Shown here piece by piece: positions 6,242 to 7,948 of a stretch of DNA of 7,948 nt (positions within the stretch are counted from its first letter, which is position 1; the number at the start of each line of letters is the position of its first letter). The DNA is from Burkholderiaceae bacterium. Its GTDB lineage: Bacteria > Pseudomonadota > Gammaproteobacteria > Burkholderiales > Burkholderiaceae. The DNA lies in contig JAGOEY010000075.1 in assembly GCA_017997515.1 (NCBI GenBank), positions 1 through 7,948 of the forward strand, read 5' to 3'. The notes beneath the pieces are model-generated. The model was not told the DNA's origin and searched no databases. It worked only from the letters and a program-made list of their open reading frames with translations. Position numbers and translations under genes: made by a program.

Positions 6242-7906
6242 TCAGTCGCCTGCGTAAATGTCCACGTCCTTGGTTTCACGCACGAACAGCATACCAATCA
6301 CGAAGGTGATGCTGGCAATGATGATCGGGTACCACAGGCCGTTGTACATATTGCCGGTCTGCGCCACGATGGCCAGCGACGTGGCTGGCAGCAGGCCGCC
6401 AAACCAGCCGTTGCCGATGTGGTAGGGCAGGCTCATTGAGGTGTAACGGATGCGGGTTGGGAACATTTCCACCAGCATGGCAGCAATAGGCCCGTACACC
6501 ATGGTCACGTAGATCACCAGGATACTCAGCAGCAGCACGATCATCGGCTTGTTCATCTTGGCCGGATCGGCCTTGGTGGGGTAGCCGTGGTCCTTCAAAG
6601 CTGCAGCGATGGCACCGCGGAATTCGGCATCCTTCTTCTTGGCTTCGTCGGCTGGCAGGCCCTTGGAGGCGAAGGACTCGATCGACTTGTCGCCGATGGT
6701 GACCACTGCAACACCCGTACCCACCACGTTTTCATAACTCACCGAGTTCAGGGCCAGAACCTGTTTGGCCACGTCGCACGAGCTGGTGAACTTGGCCACA
6801 CCCGTGGGGTTGAACTGGAACGAGCACTCGGCAGGGTTGGCGGTGAGCTTGACTTGCGAGTTGGCTTGCGCGGCAGCCAGTGCAGGGTTGGCCGCTTCGG
6901 TCAGCATCTTGAAGATGGGGAAGTAGGTCAACACGGCAATCAGCAGACCGGCCATGATGATGGGCTTGCGGCCGATCTTGTCGGACAGGCTACCGAAGAA
7001 CAGGAAGAACGGTGTGCCAATAATGAGCGAGACTGCCACCAGGATGTTGGCCGTAGCGCCGTCCACCTTCAGCGAACCGGTCAGGAAGAACTGGGTGTAG
7101 AACTGGCCGGTGTACCAGACCACGGCCTGGCCCATCGTCAGACCGACCAGGGCCAGAATCACGATCTTCAGGTTCTTCCACTGGCCGAAAGACTCGGTCA
7201 ACGGTGCCTTGGAGGTCTTGCCCTCGGCCTTCATCTTCTGGAACGCTGGCGATTCACTCAGCGACAAACGGATCCACACTGAAATGGCCAACAGCAAGAT
7301 GGACACCAGGAACGGAATGCGCCAGCCCCAATCGGCAAATGCGGCTTCACCCAGCGAAGTACGCACACCCAAAATCACGATCAGGCTCAGGAACAGGCCG
7401 AGCGTGGCGGTGGTCTGGATCCATGCGGTGTAGGCGCCACGTTTGCCGTGGGGGGAGTGTTCTGCCACATAGGTAGCAGCACCACCGTATTCACCACCCA
7501 GTGCCAGACCTTGCAGCATACGCAGGCCGATCAGGATGATGGGAGCAGCCACACCAATGCTGGCGTAGGTGGGCAGCAGGCCCACGATGAAGGTGGCCAG
7601 ACCCATGATCAGGATGGTGACCAGGAAGGTGTATTTGCGGCCAATCATGTCGCCCAGACGCCCGAACACCAGTGCACCAAACGGCCGCACGATGAAACCG
7701 GCCGCAAAGGCCAGCAGCGAGAAGATGACTTGGGAGTTGAGGTCGAGGTTCGAGAAGAACTGTTTACCAATGATCGCGGCCAGGGTGCCGTACAGGTAAA
7801 AGTCGTACCACTCAAAAACGGTGCCTAGCGAAGAGGCAAAAATCACCTTCTTCTCTTCCGGCGTCATCGGCGCGGGTGCGGTCCCGGCGGAGGCTGCAGT
7901 TGCCAT
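6242..7906 (-). CDS. MFS transporter, metabolite:H+ symporter (MHS) type
   Basis: This 554-residue inner-membrane secondary transporter resembles the MHS family (ProP, ShiA, KgtP and relatives), which couple uptake of organic acids or osmolytes to protons. The N-terminus has the family-like FEWYDFYLYG (31-40) at helix 1. The MFS motif A is FGRLGDMIGRK (81-91), with a second copy, SLSDKIGRKP (306-315), between helices 8 and 9. LGGEYGG (136-142) and YVAEHSP (146-152) follow helix 4. Twelve helices can be placed. An insert of about 115 residues (about 337-452) between helices 9 and 10 is predicted to be periplasmic and holds two cysteines, C361 and C377. MHS proteins are usually about 420-500 residues, so the insert explains the extra length. 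GGAGA lies five bases before the ATG. The substrate cannot be told from sequence, and no neighbouring catabolic gene helps. Confidence 0.92.
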   Translation of the reverse strand: MATAASAGTAPAPMTPEEKKVIFASSLGTVFEWYDFYLYGTLAAIIGKQFFSNLDLNSQVIFSLLAFAAGFIVRPFGALVFGRLGDMIGRKYTFLVTILIMGLATFIVGLLPTYASIGVAAPIILIGLRMLQGLALGGEYGGAATYVAEHSPHGKRGAYTAWIQTTATLGLFLSLIVILGVRTSLGEAAFADWGWRIPFLVSILLLAISVWIRLSLSESPAFQKMKAEGKTSKAPLTESFGQWKNLKIVILALVGLTMGQAVVWYTGQFYTQFFLTGSLKVDGATANILVAVSLIIGTPFFLFFGSLSDKIGRKPIIMAGLLIAVLTYFPIFKMLTEAANPALAAAQANSQVKLTANPAECSFQFNPTGVAKFTSSCDVAKQVLALNSVSYENVVGTGVAVVTIGDKSIESFASKGLPADEAKKKDAEFRGAIAAALKDHGYPTKADPAKMNKPMIVLLLSILVIYVTMVYGPIAAMLVEMFPTRIRYTSMSLPYHIGNGWFGGLLPATSLAIVAQTGNMYNGLWYPIIIASITFVIGMLFVRETKDVDIYAGD

Positions 7907-7911
7907 GTATG

Positions 7912-7930
7912 TCTCCAGTATTTGTAATAC
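7912..7930 (-). promoter_or_regulatory. MFS gene leader: ribosome binding site and short inverted repeat
   Basis: GGAGA (7912-7916, minus strand) is the likely ribosome binding site, five bases before the ATG at 7904-7906. Just upstream lies a perfect 5-base inverted repeat, GTATT-TGT-AATAC (7918-7930). Its AT-rich core could hold a -10 element or a small operator, but the window ends 18 bases further on, so no -35 region can be judged. Confidence 0.4.
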
Positions 7931-7948
7931 AGCCCCCGGTATGGCGGC

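Noticed and set aside
6587..7282. A 231-codon + strand frame rich in His, Gln and Gly opposite the MFS gene
   Set aside because: It is antisense to MFS membrane helices; the composition is what reverse-complemented transporter codons give, and it lacks a plausible leader or motif.

Overview
The window looks like chromosomal DNA from a betaproteobacterium of the Burkholderiales, most likely Comamonadaceae (Rhodoferax/Polaromonas/Acidovorax-like). The basis is the GC-rich coding DNA, the protein flavour, and two intergenic repeat elements that resemble, from memory, repeats scattered through Comamonadaceae genomes. No database search was possible, so the placement is an inference.

All three supported genes lie on the minus strand, so they read from right to left. 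At the right is a complete 554-residue MFS transporter of the metabolite:H+ symporter type (6242-7906), with an unusually large loop between helices 9 and 10. Its 3' side (6078-6241) carries a GC-rich repeat with nested hairpins and then a strong rho-independent terminator (6044-6077). About 30 bases further on starts a 60-residue single-span membrane protein with an Ala/Pro-rich tail (5831-6013), which has its own terminator (5801-5822). The spacer 5637-5800 holds a second repeat element and the likely uvrA promoter.

The left 5.6 kb is one unbroken frame (1-5636, running off the left edge) encoding a double-length UvrA. Two complete UvrA-like units are fused head to tail, giving four ABC-type ATPase modules on one chain. 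The two halves have diverged: the first has a long insertion domain but a damaged first zinc finger, and the second has an intact first zinc finger but a short insertion domain. The window ends inside the Walker B motif of the fourth module.

The fused UvrA is the most interesting item. It is a rearrangement of a known repair family rather than a wholly new system; I believe such double UvrA proteins are already annotated in other Burkholderiales, but their mechanism is, as far as I know, little studied. Nothing in the window ties the transporter or the small membrane protein to DNA repair. I see no rRNA, tRNA, CRISPR array, transposase or phage gene.
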